A stretch of DNA of 64,000 nucleotides from Marinicella meishanensis (GCF_019931145.1 NZ_JAIOUV010000005.1:62001-126000); one strand, 5' to 3'. Numbered from the stretch's first letter, positions 11,078 through 20,098 are shown. Notes: generated by a model from the sequence alone, not told the origin. Numbers and translations are program-made.

Positions 11078-11902
11078 TCAGCGCTTGCGGAACTTTTTGA
11101 TGCTGCCGCGCATCAAGAAACGAATCACCGCATCTGGCAAGTATTTGGACAGGCTGGCGATGGCCTTGTTGCGCCAGCCATTGACGTATACTGGGCGGTT
11201 GTGCGCCACCGCATCCAAACCTTGTGCCACCACATCATCGGCGGTCATCCACAACTTTTTGGACAACTGGCTGACCATGCCGCGGGTGCCATTGACGTCA
11301 TGAAATTCCGTGTAAGTGAACCCTGGGCACAAGGCGGTCACGTGCACCCCATGTTCTTTGGCCTCCAAATGCAAGGAGTGGCTGAACTTGATCAAGAATG
11401 ATTTCACCGCGCCATACAAGGTGTGTCCCGCCGTGGGTGGCGTCAAACCAGCCAAGGAAGACACATTGATGATGCGCCCATAACCGGCGGTTTTCATGCT
11501 GGGATAAAAGGCGCGACACAGTTCAACCACCGAGGTCAACATCACCTGCAGCATGGCTTGGTGGGTGGTCCAATCCACATGCTCAAAATCGCCAGGCACG
11601 CCATAGCCGGCATTGTTGACCAGATAATCGACAGACACCCCTTGGGTTTGGCAAAAGGCGACCAATTGTTCGGTGGCTGACGGTTCGGCCAGGTCCAGGC
11701 TGACCAAATGACAAGTCACGACAGGGTTGATGTCGTTGACCGCGGCTTGAACCTGTTGCAGTTTGTCTGCACGACGGGCCACCAACACCAAGGACCAGCC
11801 CTGGGCGGCCAGTTGACGGGCAAAGCCGGCGCCAATACCGGCCGAAGCACCGGTGATCAGAGCCCACTTGGGTGAAGACGAATTGGGGGTTGTTTGAGCC
11901 AT
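11078..11902 (-). CDS. SDR-family NAD(P)-dependent oxidoreductase
   Basis: A 274-residue classical short-chain dehydrogenase. It has the cofactor motif TGASAGIGAGFA near 18-29, the structural NNAG motif, the catalytic Ser in INVSSLAG, and the YxxxK pair in LYGAVKSFL. A basic tail rich in Arg/Lys (MRGSIKKFRKR) ends the protein. It resembles the DltE/YciK-like and mycobacterial-type SDRs that act on hydrophobic alcohols or ketones, but the substrate is not evident. It lies just downstream of the cytochrome terminator, with no clear promoter in the 43-base gap, so read-through transcription is possible. Confidence 0.87.
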   Translation of the reverse strand: MAQTTPNSSSPKWALITGASAGIGAGFARQLAAQGWSLVLVARRADKLQQVQAAVNDINPVVTCHLVSLDLAEPSATEQLVAFCQTQGVSVDYLVNNAGYGVPGDFEHVDWTTHQAMLQVMLTSVVELCRAFYPSMKTAGYGRIINVSSLAGLTPPTAGHTLYGAVKSFLIKFSHSLHLEAKEHGVHVTALCPGFTYTEFHDVNGTRGMVSQLSKKLWMTADDVVAQGLDAVAHNRPVYVNGWRNKAIASLSKYLPDAVIRFLMRGSIKKFRKR

Positions 11903-11914
11903 GTGGTTGGGGGC

Positions 11915-11942
11915 AAAAAAAAGGCCATTTGCATGGCCTTTG
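11915..11942 (-). terminator. Rho-independent terminator of the cytochrome pair
   Basis: On the minus strand AAAGGCCATGCAAATGGCCTTT forms a stem around a short loop and is followed by an eight-base T run. It begins 4 bases past the stop codon of the downstream cytochrome gene. Confidence 0.9.
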
Positions 11943-11945
11943 GGG

Positions 11946-12272
11946 TTATTTGATGGTCAGGTCGGTGAGCCGGTTTTCCTTGAGGGTGGAATAGTACTTG
12001 GCCAAATTGGCGATGTCTTCATCGGTCAAGGTGGCTGCGAATCCAGCCATGATGGCATTTTTGCGGTTGCCTGAACGGTAATCTTTCAGGGCTTGTTCCA
12101 TGTAATCGGCATATTGACCGGCCAGTTTGGGGTAAGTGTCATCAATGCCAACACCGTCCATGCCATGACAAGTGGCGCACACTTGTTGGGCTTTTTCTTT
12201 GCCTTTTTCGGCATCACCCGCTTGGGCCCAGAATGGGGCGGTCAACAGACTCAAAATGATCAATTTTTTCAT
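11946..12272 (-). CDS. Small periplasmic class I cytochrome c
   Basis: A 108-residue protein with a signal peptide (MKKLIILSLLTAPFWAQA) and one haem site, CATCHG (Cys32, Cys35, His36). The probable axial Met is Met75 in NAIMAGFA, followed by the [13 protein letters not shown] helix common to c4/c5/c553-type cytochromes. It should carry single electrons in the periplasm, to a terminal oxidase or another reductase that is not encoded nearby. It starts 11 bases after the next cytochrome gene, so the two are co-transcribed, and it ends at a clear terminator. It is a paralogue of both neighbouring cytochromes. Confidence 0.9.
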   Translation of the reverse strand: MKKLIILSLLTAPFWAQAGDAEKGKEKAQQVCATCHGMDGVGIDDTYPKLAGQYADYMEQALKDYRSGNRKNAIMAGFAATLTDEDIANLAKYYSTLKENRLTDLTIK

Positions 12273-12283
12273 GTCAATTTCCT

Positions 12284-12592
12284 TTATTCTTTGATGGACG
12301 CAAAATAGGCGGCGATGTCGGCAATGTCCTGATCGGTCAAATTACCGGCTTGGGCTTGCATCGTGGCATGGTTTCTCTCACCTGACCGGTAGGCTTTCAA
12401 TGCCGCGGCAATGTAAGCTTCGTTTTGTCCACCCAAGCGGGGCACGTGGTAGCTGGGGAAGGTGTTTTGATAAAACGGAATGCCGTGACAACCGGTACAG
12501 GTGTAGGCAATTTTCTTGCCGTTTTCCACATCACCTGCGGCCATGGTTTGGAACGACAAAAGCATCAGCATTGAAATCAAAGTCTTTTTCAT
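12284..12592 (-). CDS. Small periplasmic class I cytochrome c
   Basis: A 102-residue secreted monohaem cytochrome with signal peptide MKKTLISMLMLLSFQTMAA, haem motif CTGCHG (Cys32, Cys35, His36) and likely axial Met78 in HATMQAQA. The segment after the haem (IPFYQNTFPSYHVPRLGG) is longer and more aromatic than in its two paralogues, so the haem edge and partner surface probably differ. First gene of the two-cytochrome operon; the 157-base upstream gap holds the terminator of the third cytochrome gene. Confidence 0.9.
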   Translation of the reverse strand: MKKTLISMLMLLSFQTMAAGDVENGKKIAYTCTGCHGIPFYQNTFPSYHVPRLGGQNEAYIAAALKAYRSGERNHATMQAQAGNLTDQDIADIAAYFASIKE

Positions 12593-12704
12593 CTTAACCC
12601 AAATTTAATAAAAGGCCCATTATAGTCAGATCGCTTGGCCAGCTCAATGAAAAAGCGGGGTCAGGCCCAAATTTTGTGCCTGTGGAGGATGAATTGGGTC
12701 AATA

Positions 12705-12729
12705 AAAAAGGCCGCATTGAGCGGCCTTT
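12705..12729 (-). terminator. Rho-independent terminator
   Basis: On the minus strand AAAGGCCGC, a 5-base loop and GCGGCCTTT are followed by a T run. It lies about 21 bases past the stop of the upstream cytochrome gene and isolates it from the two-cytochrome operon. Confidence 0.9.
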
Positions 12730-12749
12730 GTGGCGATCGTTTGTCAGGA

Positions 12750-13061
12750 TCACTTCAAACTGGCGTAGTAGGCTGCCAGGTTGGCGATGTCTTCATCGGT
12801 CAAGGCCGCCACCATGGGTGCCATGCTGGGGTCTTTGCGCTCGCCATTTTTGAAGGCTTTGATTTGCTTCACCAAGTAGCCTTCTTTTTGGCCAGCCAAG
12901 TTGGGCCACAAATCATTGGGGCTGATGCCATCGGCACCGTGACAAGCCGCACAAACGACTGACTTGGCTTTTCCGGCTTCTGGGTCTCCGGCTTGCGCCG
13001 CTGGTATGAAGGTCAACATGAAGATTGCAGACAAAATGGTCAATGGGATGGTTTTTTTCAT
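12750..13061 (-). CDS. Small periplasmic class I cytochrome c
   Basis: A 103-residue secreted monohaem cytochrome: signal peptide ending AAQA, haem motif CAACHG (Cys37, Cys40, His41), likely axial Met at 80 or 83 in [17 protein letters not shown]. The ATG at 13061 is chosen over a TTG 15 bases upstream because GAGGA stands at the right distance before it and it begins directly with a signal peptide. It is a separate transcription unit ended by its own terminator. It shares the LAGQ...Y and [15 protein letters not shown] pattern with the two genes downstream, so the cluster probably arose by tandem duplication. Confidence 0.9.
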   Translation of the reverse strand: MKKTIPLTILSAIFMLTFIPAAQAGDPEAGKAKSVVCAACHGADGISPNDLWPNLAGQKEGYLVKQIKAFKNGERKDPSMAPMVAALTDEDIANLAAYYASLK

Positions 13062-13174
13062 GGCGTTTCCTCGCAATTAGTCATGGCGCGCAGTTTACCA
13101 TTGCTGAGCAGAAAAGTCCTGTTATGAAGGCATATTCCGCTGCTGATTTAACAAAAATTGACCTGGGTCAAGTC

Positions 13175-14170
13175 TCACAAGACCCGCACTTCTTCTTCCA
13201 GCTCAATGCCATATTTGACTTTCACTGCGCGCTTGGCCATTTTGGTCATGCGCAACAAATCTTGCCCAGAAGCCTTGCCGTGATTGACCAAAATCAGGGC
13301 GTGTTTGTCATAGAAACCGGCATCGCCTTCGCGGTGACCTTTGAAGCCACATTGTTCCAACAACCAGGCGGCACTGGTTTTTTGTTCATGGCTGTGGCGG
13401 GTGGTGAACAGAGGCAGGTCTTTGTGGCGGCGCTGTATGCGCTTGATGGTGGCCTCATCGACCACTGGATTTTTGAAAAAACTGCCGGCATTGGGCAATT
13501 CCGCTGGGTCTGGTAACTTGCTGCGACGGATGTCACAAACCGCCTGGGCCACTTGTTTGTAGGTGGGGGTGCGGTCTGGGTTGGGAAATTTTTCCTGCAA
13601 CGGCGCATAACTCAAATTGACTGGGCGATTGGGTCGCAAATCCAGGCCAATGCGGCTGATGATCCATGGTTGGTCGTGGTACTTAAAAATGCTGTGACGA
13701 TAAGAGAACATGCACTCTTCATTGCTCAAGCGGTGGTAATCACCGGTGTGCCAATTGTACACTTCGACGAACACCAGGCTGTCCTGCAACTCGACCCCGT
13801 AGGCACCGATGTTTTGAAACGGTGCGGCCCCGACCAAGCCCGGAATCAAAGCCAAATTTTCAATCCCTCCGAGGTTGCGATCCACTGCCCAAGTGACCAA
13901 ATCGTGCCAAGGCGTACCGGCCCAGGCCACCACCAGATTGTCCACCACAGTGATGTATTTGCGCGGTTTGATGTGTACCACCAGGCGGTTGACATCTTCG
14001 GTGAGCAACAAGTTGCTGCCGCTGCCCAAGACCAGCATTTCGGTGATTTTGGTGTCGGTGGGCAGGGCTTCAAGGTCACTGAGGGATTCGATTTCTGCGA
14101 ATCGTTCGCAACGGCAATCGACGGCCAATGTGTTGTGGTTTTTGAGGTTATGGTCGTGTTTTATTTTCAC
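13175..14170 (-). CDS. murB: UDP-N-acetylenolpyruvoylglucosamine reductase MurB
   Basis: Reduces UDP-GlcNAc-enolpyruvate to UDP-MurNAc with NADPH and FAD, in peptidoglycan precursor synthesis. The 331 residues match the Escherichia-type (type I) enzyme: N-terminal FAD domain with LGSGSNLLLTED and PGLVGAAPFQNIGAYG, substrate domain with the YRHSIFK motif, and the catalytic Ser in PNAGSFFKNP. A Glu near the C-terminus (ELEEEVRVL) fits the last catalytic residue. The start overlaps the end of pyrD by 23 bases, so the two genes form an operon. Confidence 0.96.
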   Translation of the reverse strand: MKIKHDHNLKNHNTLAVDCRCERFAEIESLSDLEALPTDTKITEMLVLGSGSNLLLTEDVNRLVVHIKPRKYITVVDNLVVAWAGTPWHDLVTWAVDRNLGGIENLALIPGLVGAAPFQNIGAYGVELQDSLVFVEVYNWHTGDYHRLSNEECMFSYRHSIFKYHDQPWIISRIGLDLRPNRPVNLSYAPLQEKFPNPDRTPTYKQVAQAVCDIRRSKLPDPAELPNAGSFFKNPVVDEATIKRIQRRHKDLPLFTTRHSHEQKTSAAWLLEQCGFKGHREGDAGFYDKHALILVNHGKASGQDLLRMTKMAKRAVKVKYGIELEEEVRVL

Positions 14171-15176
14171 TGGTCAATTGCTGATTTATTTGTTTAATCA
14201 AGTGATTTCCTTTGAGCACGAAGCCGGTGTATACCTGAATCAGATCAGCGCCCAATTCGAACTTTTGGCGCGCATCTTCCTTATCTATGATACCACCAAC
14301 TGCAAAAATTGGGAAATTTTTGCCCGCGCACTGCCGCACCCATTTGAGGGTTTGATTGGATTTTTCCAACAAGGGTTTACCACTGAGACCACCGGCTTGT
14401 TGGATCAGTTCCGCATCACTGTGTAAGGTGTTGGGGCGGTCTATGGTGGTGTTGGTACAAATGATGCCGTCAAAGCCAATGTCTTTGATTTGTTGCACCA
14501 TGAATTGCAATTGTTCGTGATTTTGATCCGGTGAAATTTTCACCACCACCGGGGTGTACTTTTGATCGATTTCGGCGCAGGCCAATTGTTTGGCTTTGAT
14601 GCCACTGAGCAGGTCCACAAATGCCTGATCGTTTTGCAATTCGCGCAAATCCGGGGTGTTGGGCGAGGAGATGTTGACCGTGATGTAGTCACACAGGGTG
14701 TGGGCTTTGGCAAAACAATGCACATAGTCATCCACCGCGCGTTCATTGGGGGTGGTTTTGTTTTTACCGATGTTGATCCCCAACACACCTTGGTAGCCGC
14801 TGTGCTTGACTCGTTGGACCAAATGATCGATGCCTTTGTTGTTGAAGCCCATGCGGTTGATGATGGCCTCATCAGCCGCCAAGCGAAACAAGCGGGGTTT
14901 GTCATTCCCGGCTTGGGGTTTGGGGGTGATGGTGCCAATCTCCAAAAAACCAAACCCTTGTTTGCTTAAGCCATGCAAAGCGTCGCCGTTTTTGTCAAAG
15001 CCGGCTGCCAGGCCCACAGGGTTGGGAAAGCGGATGCCCATCAGCTCAACGGGGTGTTGAATTTGTTTGGCTCGGGTGAAGGCCGACAAGGGACCGCCCA
15101 GGGCTTTGATGGCCAAATCGTGGGCCATTTCGGCGGGCAGGGCTTGCAGGGTTTTGCGGGCAAAAAACTCAATCAT
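14148..15176 (-). CDS. pyrD: Dihydroorotate dehydrogenase (quinone), class 2
   Basis: Oxidises dihydroorotate to orotate with membrane quinone as acceptor, the fourth step of pyrimidine synthesis. 342 residues. The N-terminal amphipathic helical extension (MIEFFARKTLQALPAEMAHDL) that holds class 2 enzymes at the inner membrane is present, followed by the FMN barrel with NPVGLAAGFDKNGDAL, the catalytic Ser region NISSPNTPDLR, and the C-terminal phosphate-binding IFAVGGIIDKEDA. The ATG at 15176 is chosen over a TTG 12 bases upstream. First gene of the pyrD-murB operon. Confidence 0.96.
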   Translation of the reverse strand: MIEFFARKTLQALPAEMAHDLAIKALGGPLSAFTRAKQIQHPVELMGIRFPNPVGLAAGFDKNGDALHGLSKQGFGFLEIGTITPKPQAGNDKPRLFRLAADEAIINRMGFNNKGIDHLVQRVKHSGYQGVLGINIGKNKTTPNERAVDDYVHCFAKAHTLCDYITVNISSPNTPDLRELQNDQAFVDLLSGIKAKQLACAEIDQKYTPVVVKISPDQNHEQLQFMVQQIKDIGFDGIICTNTTIDRPNTLHSDAELIQQAGGLSGKPLLEKSNQTLKWVRQCAGKNFPIFAVGGIIDKEDARQKFELGADLIQVYTGFVLKGNHLIKQINQQLTSENKTRP

Positions 15177-15279
15177 GGGGCGAACCAAAGGCGCAGAAGA
15201 TGGGGATGAATTTTAGCGCATTGCTCGAGACAAGTTAACCCCCATGGCAACCCCCAAGGTCAGTCACCCTGGGGATGGT

Positions 15280-16107
15280 TTATCCCACAAACGCCCGTTC
15301 AATCACGTAGTCGCCGGGATAGCCAATGCGTGGCGATATGTTGAATCTCAATTCATCCAACAGTTCACTGCAGTCTTTGAGCATGGCTGGGCTGCCACAC
15401 AACATGGCCCGATCGGTGTGGGGGTTCAATGGTGGTAAGCCCAGGTCTTGGGCCAGTTGACCCGAACGGATGATGTCAGGGATGCGGCCCGAGTGGATCG
15501 AAGGCTCACGGGTCACGGTGGGGTAAAAGTGCAATTGTTGCTGCACCATCTCACCCAAGTATTCGTGTTGCGGCAGTTCCTTTTCGATGAAATGCTTGTA
15601 GGCCAAATCGCTGTTTTGTCGCACCCCATGGATTAGGATCACCCGCTTAAATTTTTCATAGACCTCGGGGTCTTGGATCAATGACATGAACGGGGCCAAG
15701 CCGGTGCCGGTGGCCAGCAGATACAAGTTGTCGGAGGCTGTGACATCGTGCAACAACAAAGTGCCGGTGGGCTTTTTGCTGATCCACACGCCATCGCCGG
15801 GTTGCAGTTTTTGCAGGTGCTGGGTCAATTTGCCGTCATCCAGCTTGATGGAAAAGAATTCCAAGTGTTCGGCATAATTCGGACTGGCGATGGAGTAGGC
15901 CCGCATCACCGGTTTGCCGTCAATCACCAAACCCACCATCACAAACTGCCCGTTTTCAAAGCGCAGGCCATCGTTGCGGGTGGTTTTGAAGGAGAACAGT
16001 TTGTCGTTCCAATGGTGCACTTCGGTGACGGTTTCCAGGTAGGCATTTTTCACCGGGACATCGGCATGCTGTGGGGCAAGGGCGTTTTGTTGCTGGGTCA
16101 AATTCAT
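15280..16107 (-). CDS. fpr: Ferredoxin--NADP reductase
   Basis: A 275-residue FAD enzyme of the bacterial FPR type that exchanges electrons between NADPH and ferredoxin or flavodoxin, often in oxidative-stress defence or Fe-S biogenesis. The FAD motif RAYSIAS, the NADP-binding LLATGTGLAPFMSL, the MLCGSPAMLKD segment and the C-terminal GYPGDYVIERAFVG are all present. The ATG at 16107 is chosen because upstream codons look non-coding; the extension before residue 20 is a little longer than in E. coli Fpr. Monocistronic. Confidence 0.93.
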   Translation of the reverse strand: MNLTQQQNALAPQHADVPVKNAYLETVTEVHHWNDKLFSFKTTRNDGLRFENGQFVMVGLVIDGKPVMRAYSIASPNYAEHLEFFSIKLDDGKLTQHLQKLQPGDGVWISKKPTGTLLLHDVTASDNLYLLATGTGLAPFMSLIQDPEVYEKFKRVILIHGVRQNSDLAYKHFIEKELPQHEYLGEMVQQQLHFYPTVTREPSIHSGRIPDIIRSGQLAQDLGLPPLNPHTDRAMLCGSPAMLKDCSELLDELRFNISPRIGYPGDYVIERAFVG

Positions 16108-16397
16108 GGTTTTTTTCGTTGTTAAAGCATCCTGAAAGGGTTTGTGGGTGTGGGTTGTTGCTTGCTGGTACAGGATGCGTATTTGCTGTCGCATTGTACT
16201 GATTTTGTGGGTTTTTTGAACCCCTGTGAAGGCAAAATTTGACCAAAATCAAACGACATGTCATGGGGCTGTTGCATAACAAGCTTTTGCTTGTCATCAC
16301 CATCAGGTCGGTTCAGGTCTGCACTGAATTTAGCAACCAATTTTCCAGTTCCGTAATCCTTGTATCTGATGATTGGTTGGCCAAGTTCACTGCTGTT

Positions 16398-16423
16398 GAT
16401 TCCTGCCTGCGCAGGAATGACGT
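16398..16423. repeat. REP-like palindrome A
   Basis: TTCCTGC (16400-16406) and GCAGGAA (16411-16417) flank a CTGC loop and are followed by TGACG. This is the widespread 'GGAATGACG' type of intergenic palindrome found in many proteobacteria. Confidence 0.65.
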
Positions 16424-16468
16424 CAGTGAAGGAAGGTCTTCTAACAAAACCTTGAGTAATAAAAAAAC

Positions 16469-16496
16469 CGTCATTCCCGACCCCGATCGGGAATCC
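16469..16496. repeat. REP-like palindrome B
   Basis: CGTC precedes ATTCCCGA (16473-16480), a 6-base loop and TCGGGAAT (16487-16494), a perfect 8-bp stem. It lies about 50 bases after palindrome A in the opposite orientation of the shared GTCATTCC end, the head-to-head arrangement seen in REP pairs. Confidence 0.7.
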
Positions 16497-16605
16497 TTAG
16501 GGTACTGGAGCTTGGAATGGCACACACTTCATTGGACATTTTACATTTTTGGATGACTTAGGTATTCAGAGTTTTACTGAAGCCAAAGTAAATCAGTAAA
16601 AAATG

Positions 16606-16635
16606 GATCCCCGGGTCAAGCCCGAGGATGACGGG
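16606..16635. repeat. REP-like palindrome C
   Basis: TCCCCGGG and CCCGAGGA form a stem with one mismatch around TCAAG, flanked by GGA and TGACGG. It matches the common 'CATCCTCGGGCTTGACCC' palindrome class of other proteobacteria. Confidence 0.65.
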
Positions 16636-16716
16636 TTGAAAGTCATGAACAGCTTTTGGAGATTGCCGCAGTGGTGCCTGGTTTGTAATGATGTGAGTTT
16701 ATTTTAAATTTCAAAC

Positions 16717-16742
16717 CAAAAAAGGGCCCCAAAGGACCCTTT
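16717..16742 (-). terminator. Rho-independent terminator of the etfB-etfA-ALDH operon
   Basis: On the minus strand AAAGGGTCC, a 5-base loop and GGGCCCTTT (one G-T pair) are followed by a T run. It begins 24 bases after the aldehyde dehydrogenase stop codon. Confidence 0.85.
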
Positions 16743-16766
16743 CGTATGAAACTCAACTGAGTCCGA

Positions 16767-18284
16767 TCAAATGTCGAATTTGATGCCTTGGGCCAGCGGC
16801 AGTTCAGTGGAGTAGTTGATGGTGTTGGTTTGGCGACGCATGTAGGCTTTCCAGGCGTCAGAACCGGCCTCACGGCCACCACCGGTTTCTTTTTCACCGC
16901 CGAAGGCGCCACCAATCTCGGCACCGGAGGTGCCGATGTTGACATTGGCGATGCCGCAGTCAGAGCCGGCCGGCGACAGGAACTGTTCGGCTTGGCGCAG
17001 GTCGTTGGTGAAGATCGCTGATGACAGGCCATGGGCCACGTCATTTTGCGCTTCAATCACGGCATCCAGGTCATTGAATGTCATGACATACAGGATCGGG
17101 GCGAAGGTTTCGGTTTTGACCACGTCCCAATCGGCTTCGGCTTTGATCACACAGGGTTCAACAAAGTGTCCGGGGCCATCCACGCGATTGCCGCCGGTCA
17201 ACACCTCGCCGCCAGCTGCACGCGCTTTTTCGACTGCATCCAGGTACATTTGCACCGAGGCTTCATCAATCAATGGACCCATCAAAGTGGAGGTGTCCAA
17301 GGGGTTACCAATCGGTACCTGCTTATAGGCGTTGACCACTTTGTCGGTCAGTTCTGCGGCGATGTCTTCATGCACGAACAAGCGACGGGTGGTGGTACAA
17401 CGTTGGCCGGCGGTGCCCACGGCACCAAACACGATGGCTGGCACGGCCAGTTTCAGATCGGCTGACTTGTCGACGATCAGGGCATTGTTACCGCCCAATT
17501 CCAACAAGGAACGACCCATGCGTTTGGCCACTTGCACGCCGACTTGCTTGCCCACGTGGGTGGAGCCGGTGAAAGACACCAAGTTAACGCGGGTGTCGTC
17601 GACGAATTTTTTGGCCAATTCATTGCTGTCGTCATTGAACAACAAGAAAATCGGGGGGAAGCCGGCATCCTTCAGGGCTTCGTTACAAATGTTTTGCACC
17701 GCAATCGAACACAGTGGCACTTTCTGGCTGGGTTTCCACACCGAGACGTTGCCACATATGGCGGCAATGAATGCATTCCATGACCACACGGCCACAGGGA
17801 AGTTGAATGCCGAAATGATGCCGACCACACCCAGTGGGTGCCATTGGTCGTACATGCGGTGACCCGGACGCTCAGAGTGCATGGTGTTGCCATACATCAT
17901 GCGCGCTTGACCCACGGCAAAATCGGCCATGTCGATCATTTCTTGCACTTCGCCATCGCCTTCGGATTTGATCTTGCCCATCTCGGCAGCGACCAAAGAA
18001 CCCAAAGCATCTTTGTGTTTGCGCAAGGCTTCACCGACCAAACGCACGGCTTCACCGCGTTGAGGACCGGGGACTTTGCGCCATTCTTTGAACACCGTTT
18101 GGGCTTTGCTGATGACGTTCTCGTAATCGGCGTCGGTGGCCGACACCACTTTGCCTAACAACTCACCAGTGGCGGGGTTGTGTGACTCAATCATGCCAGC
18201 CGAGTCATCGGTAGACCATTCATTGTGACCCGTACAAGTGCCGTAATTGACGTCTTTAAGGCCCAGTTCTTTCAAGAAATCCAT
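16767..18284 (-). CDS. amaB: ALDH7-family aldehyde dehydrogenase (likely piperideine-6-carboxylate / aminoadipate semialdehyde dehydrogenase)
   Basis: A 505-residue NAD-dependent dehydrogenase of the antiquitin family. Seen are the Asn in [14 protein letters not shown], the general-base Glu in [12 protein letters not shown], the catalytic Cys in [10 protein letters not shown] and the ALDH7 ending [27 protein letters not shown], part of which positions an aminoadipate-like carboxylate. The family oxidises 2-aminoadipate 6-semialdehyde, in equilibrium with piperideine-6-carboxylate, to aminoadipate in lysine/pipecolate breakdown. It lies 10 bases after etfA, so it shares the ETF transcript; a link to a lysine route that feeds electrons into ETF is an inference. 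Confidence 0.88.
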   Translation of the reverse strand: MDFLKELGLKDVNYGTCTGHNEWSTDDSAGMIESHNPATGELLGKVVSATDADYENVISKAQTVFKEWRKVPGPQRGEAVRLVGEALRKHKDALGSLVAAEMGKIKSEGDGEVQEMIDMADFAVGQARMMYGNTMHSERPGHRMYDQWHPLGVVGIISAFNFPVAVWSWNAFIAAICGNVSVWKPSQKVPLCSIAVQNICNEALKDAGFPPIFLLFNDDSNELAKKFVDDTRVNLVSFTGSTHVGKQVGVQVAKRMGRSLLELGGNNALIVDKSADLKLAVPAIVFGAVGTAGQRCTTTRRLFVHEDIAAELTDKVVNAYKQVPIGNPLDTSTLMGPLIDEASVQMYLDAVEKARAAGGEVLTGGNRVDGPGHFVEPCVIKAEADWDVVKTETFAPILYVMTFNDLDAVIEAQNDVAHGLSSAIFTNDLRQAEQFLSPAGSDCGIANVNIGTSGAEIGGAFGGEKETGGGREAGSDAWKAYMRRQTNTINYSTELPLAQGIKFDI

Positions 18285-18294
18285 TGTTTATACC

Positions 18295-19227
18295 TCAGAG
18301 TTTTTCCATCATTTCAGGAATGATTTTGAATAAGTCGCCCACCAAGCCGACGTCAGCCACTTCAAAAATGGGGGCATCGCCGTCTTTATTGATGGCCACG
18401 ATGGTACCAGCATCTTTGATACCGGTCAGGTGTTGGATGGCGCCTGAAATGCCAAAACACATGTACAGATCAGGGGCAATGATTTTACCGGTTTGGCCCA
18501 CTTGCATGTCGTTGGGCACATAGCCGGCATCAACCGCCGCTCGTGAGGCACCGGTGGCGGCGCCAATCTTATCGGCCAGTTGGTAAACGATTTCGAAGTT
18601 CTCTTCGCTGCCCACGCCACGACCACCGGAGATCACTTTGTCGGCGGTTTGCAGGTCAGGGCGATCCGAATCACCGGTTGATAACCGCACAAATGAGGTG
18701 TGCTCAGCGGCGGTGCTCAAGGCGCTCTCTTCAATCTGAGCGCTGCCACCACTGGTTTTGTCGGCGCTGTATGACGCGGTGCGAACCGTGGCCACGATTT
18801 GTGGTGCGGTGGTTTTCACTGTGATGATGGCATTGCCGGCATAAATCGGCCGTTTGAAGGTGTTGGCATCGATGATTTCCATGATGTCACTGACTTGGTT
18901 CACACCCAACAAAGCCGCCACGCGGGGCATCACGTCTTTACCGAAGGTGGTGGAAGGGCCCCAAACGTGGGTGTATCCTTTGCCTTTGTCAGCCAGGGTG
19001 GGGGCGATCGAGGCCGCCAATTGATCGTGGTTGTCGCCACAGGTCACACAAAACACCTGATTGACCCCTTCATGACCCGCAATTTGTCCCGCCAATGAGG
19101 CATCGCCGGTGAACAACATCACGTCAATGGCCTCAGGGTTTAATTGTTTGGCCGCCGCCAGCACTTTGGCGGTTGATTGGTTGATGGCGTCGCCGTTGTG
19201 TTCGGCCAAAATCAATACTTTACTCAT
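18295..19227 (-). CDS. etfA: Electron transfer flavoprotein alpha subunit
   Basis: Binds FAD and passes electrons from acyl-CoA and other flavin dehydrogenases to ETF-quinone oxidoreductase. 310 residues; domain I begins [14 protein letters not shown], and the C-terminal FAD domain contains [13 protein letters not shown], the [12 protein letters not shown] segment, [17 protein letters not shown] and the ending [21 protein letters not shown]. Its ATG overlaps the etfB stop by four bases (ATGA), giving coupled 1:1 synthesis of the heterodimer. Confidence 0.97.
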   Translation of the reverse strand: MSKVLILAEHNGDAINQSTAKVLAAAKQLNPEAIDVMLFTGDASLAGQIAGHEGVNQVFCVTCGDNHDQLAASIAPTLADKGKGYTHVWGPSTTFGKDVMPRVAALLGVNQVSDIMEIIDANTFKRPIYAGNAIITVKTTAPQIVATVRTASYSADKTSGGSAQIEESALSTAAEHTSFVRLSTGDSDRPDLQTADKVISGGRGVGSEENFEIVYQLADKIGAATGASRAAVDAGYVPNDMQVGQTGKIIAPDLYMCFGISGAIQHLTGIKDAGTIVAINKDGDAPIFEVADVGLVGDLFKIIPEMMEKL

Positions 19228-19979
19228 GATACCAACCCCTTGTCTTTTAAAATGTCAATCAACTCATCCACGGTTTCCACCATGATGCCTTTCTGTCTGG
19301 GTTGCGGCGCTTCGTGCTGCAGCACCTCAATGGCTTCGCCGGTGGCATTGGGCAACAAATCAGCCATGGCTTGCACATCCAATGGCTTGCGCTTGGCTTT
19401 CATGATGTCTGGTAATTTCACAAAGCGTGGCTCATTCAAGCGCAAATCGGTGGAGACCACGGCGGGCAAGGCCACTTGAATGGTTTCCAAACCGGCATCC
19501 ACTTCGCGGGTTACATTGATCTGGTTGTCACCGACAAACTCAATTTTGGACGCGAAGGTGGCTTGTGGTCGGTTCCACAGGGTGGCCAACATTTGTGGTG
19601 TTTGGTTGTTGTCATCATCAATCGCTTGTTTGCCGGTGATGACCAATCCAGGCTGTTCGGCTTCAATCACTTTCAACAATACTTGGGCGGCTTGCAAAGG
19701 TTGGACGGCTTGATCGGCTTCGACCAAGATCGCACGATCAGCACCCATGGCCATGGCGGTTCTGAGTTGTTGTTGCGAATCGTTGCTGCCGATGGTGACC
19801 ACCACCACTTCGTCGGCTTGACCTTGTTCTTTGATCCGCAAGGCTTCTTCGATGGCAATTTCGTCAAATGGATTGATGCTCATTTTGACCCCGTCTGTGG
19901 CCACGCCAGAGCCATCAGGTTTGACCTGAACACGCACGTTGTAATCGACCACGCGCTTGATAGCTACCAGTATTTTCAT
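19224..19979 (-). CDS. etfB: Electron transfer flavoprotein beta subunit
   Basis: Partner of EtfA; binds AMP and holds the recognition loop that docks to dehydrogenases. 251 residues starting MKILVAIKRVVDYNVRV. The AMP region includes AMAMGADRAILVE and the recognition loop falls around LNEPRFVKLPDIMKAKRKPLD. First gene of the etfB-etfA-ALDH operon. Confidence 0.97.
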   Translation of the reverse strand: MKILVAIKRVVDYNVRVQVKPDGSGVATDGVKMSINPFDEIAIEEALRIKEQGQADEVVVVTIGSNDSQQQLRTAMAMGADRAILVEADQAVQPLQAAQVLLKVIEAEQPGLVITGKQAIDDDNNQTPQMLATLWNRPQATFASKIEFVGDNQINVTREVDAGLETIQVALPAVVSTDLRLNEPRFVKLPDIMKAKRKPLDVQAMADLLPNATGEAIEVLQHEAPQPRQKGIMVETVDELIDILKDKGLVS

Positions 19980-20012
19980 GTGAGTTATTTTGGTCTGTTT
20001 AAAAGGCGTGGG

Positions 20013-20021
20013 ATTATAGCA
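20013..20021 (-). promoter_or_regulatory. Extended -10 promoter of etfB
   Basis: The minus strand reads TGCTATAAT, a perfect extended -10 element 34 bases upstream of the etfB start; the -35 region (GTGATA-like) is weak, as usual for extended -10 promoters. Confidence 0.6.
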
Positions 20022-20098
20022 CTTCAGGCCTTGAATATCACCATTGCCAGCCCATTAGTTTTGTTGTTTAATGGGCGTTTTATTTTTCTTGGACCCGC

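Larger units (their letters stand above)
16108..16766. other. Gene-free stretch with REP-like palindromes
   Basis: A 659-base interval between the fpr start and the ALDH stop, unusually long for this window. It holds three short palindromes of the 'GTCATTCC...' and 'GGATCCCCGGG...' kind (listed separately) and the ALDH terminator. A 105-codon plus-strand frame crossing it has no ribosome binding site, runs through the palindromes and resembles no family I know, so I do not call it a gene. Confidence 0.7.

Noticed and set aside
16239-16556. A 105-codon plus-strand frame in the gene-free stretch
   Set aside because: It runs through two REP-like palindromes, has no ribosome binding site and no family resemblance.
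18243-18258. GACGTCTT resembling a met box near the ALDH start
   Set aside because: Single partial match inside the coding sequence with no adjacent second box.
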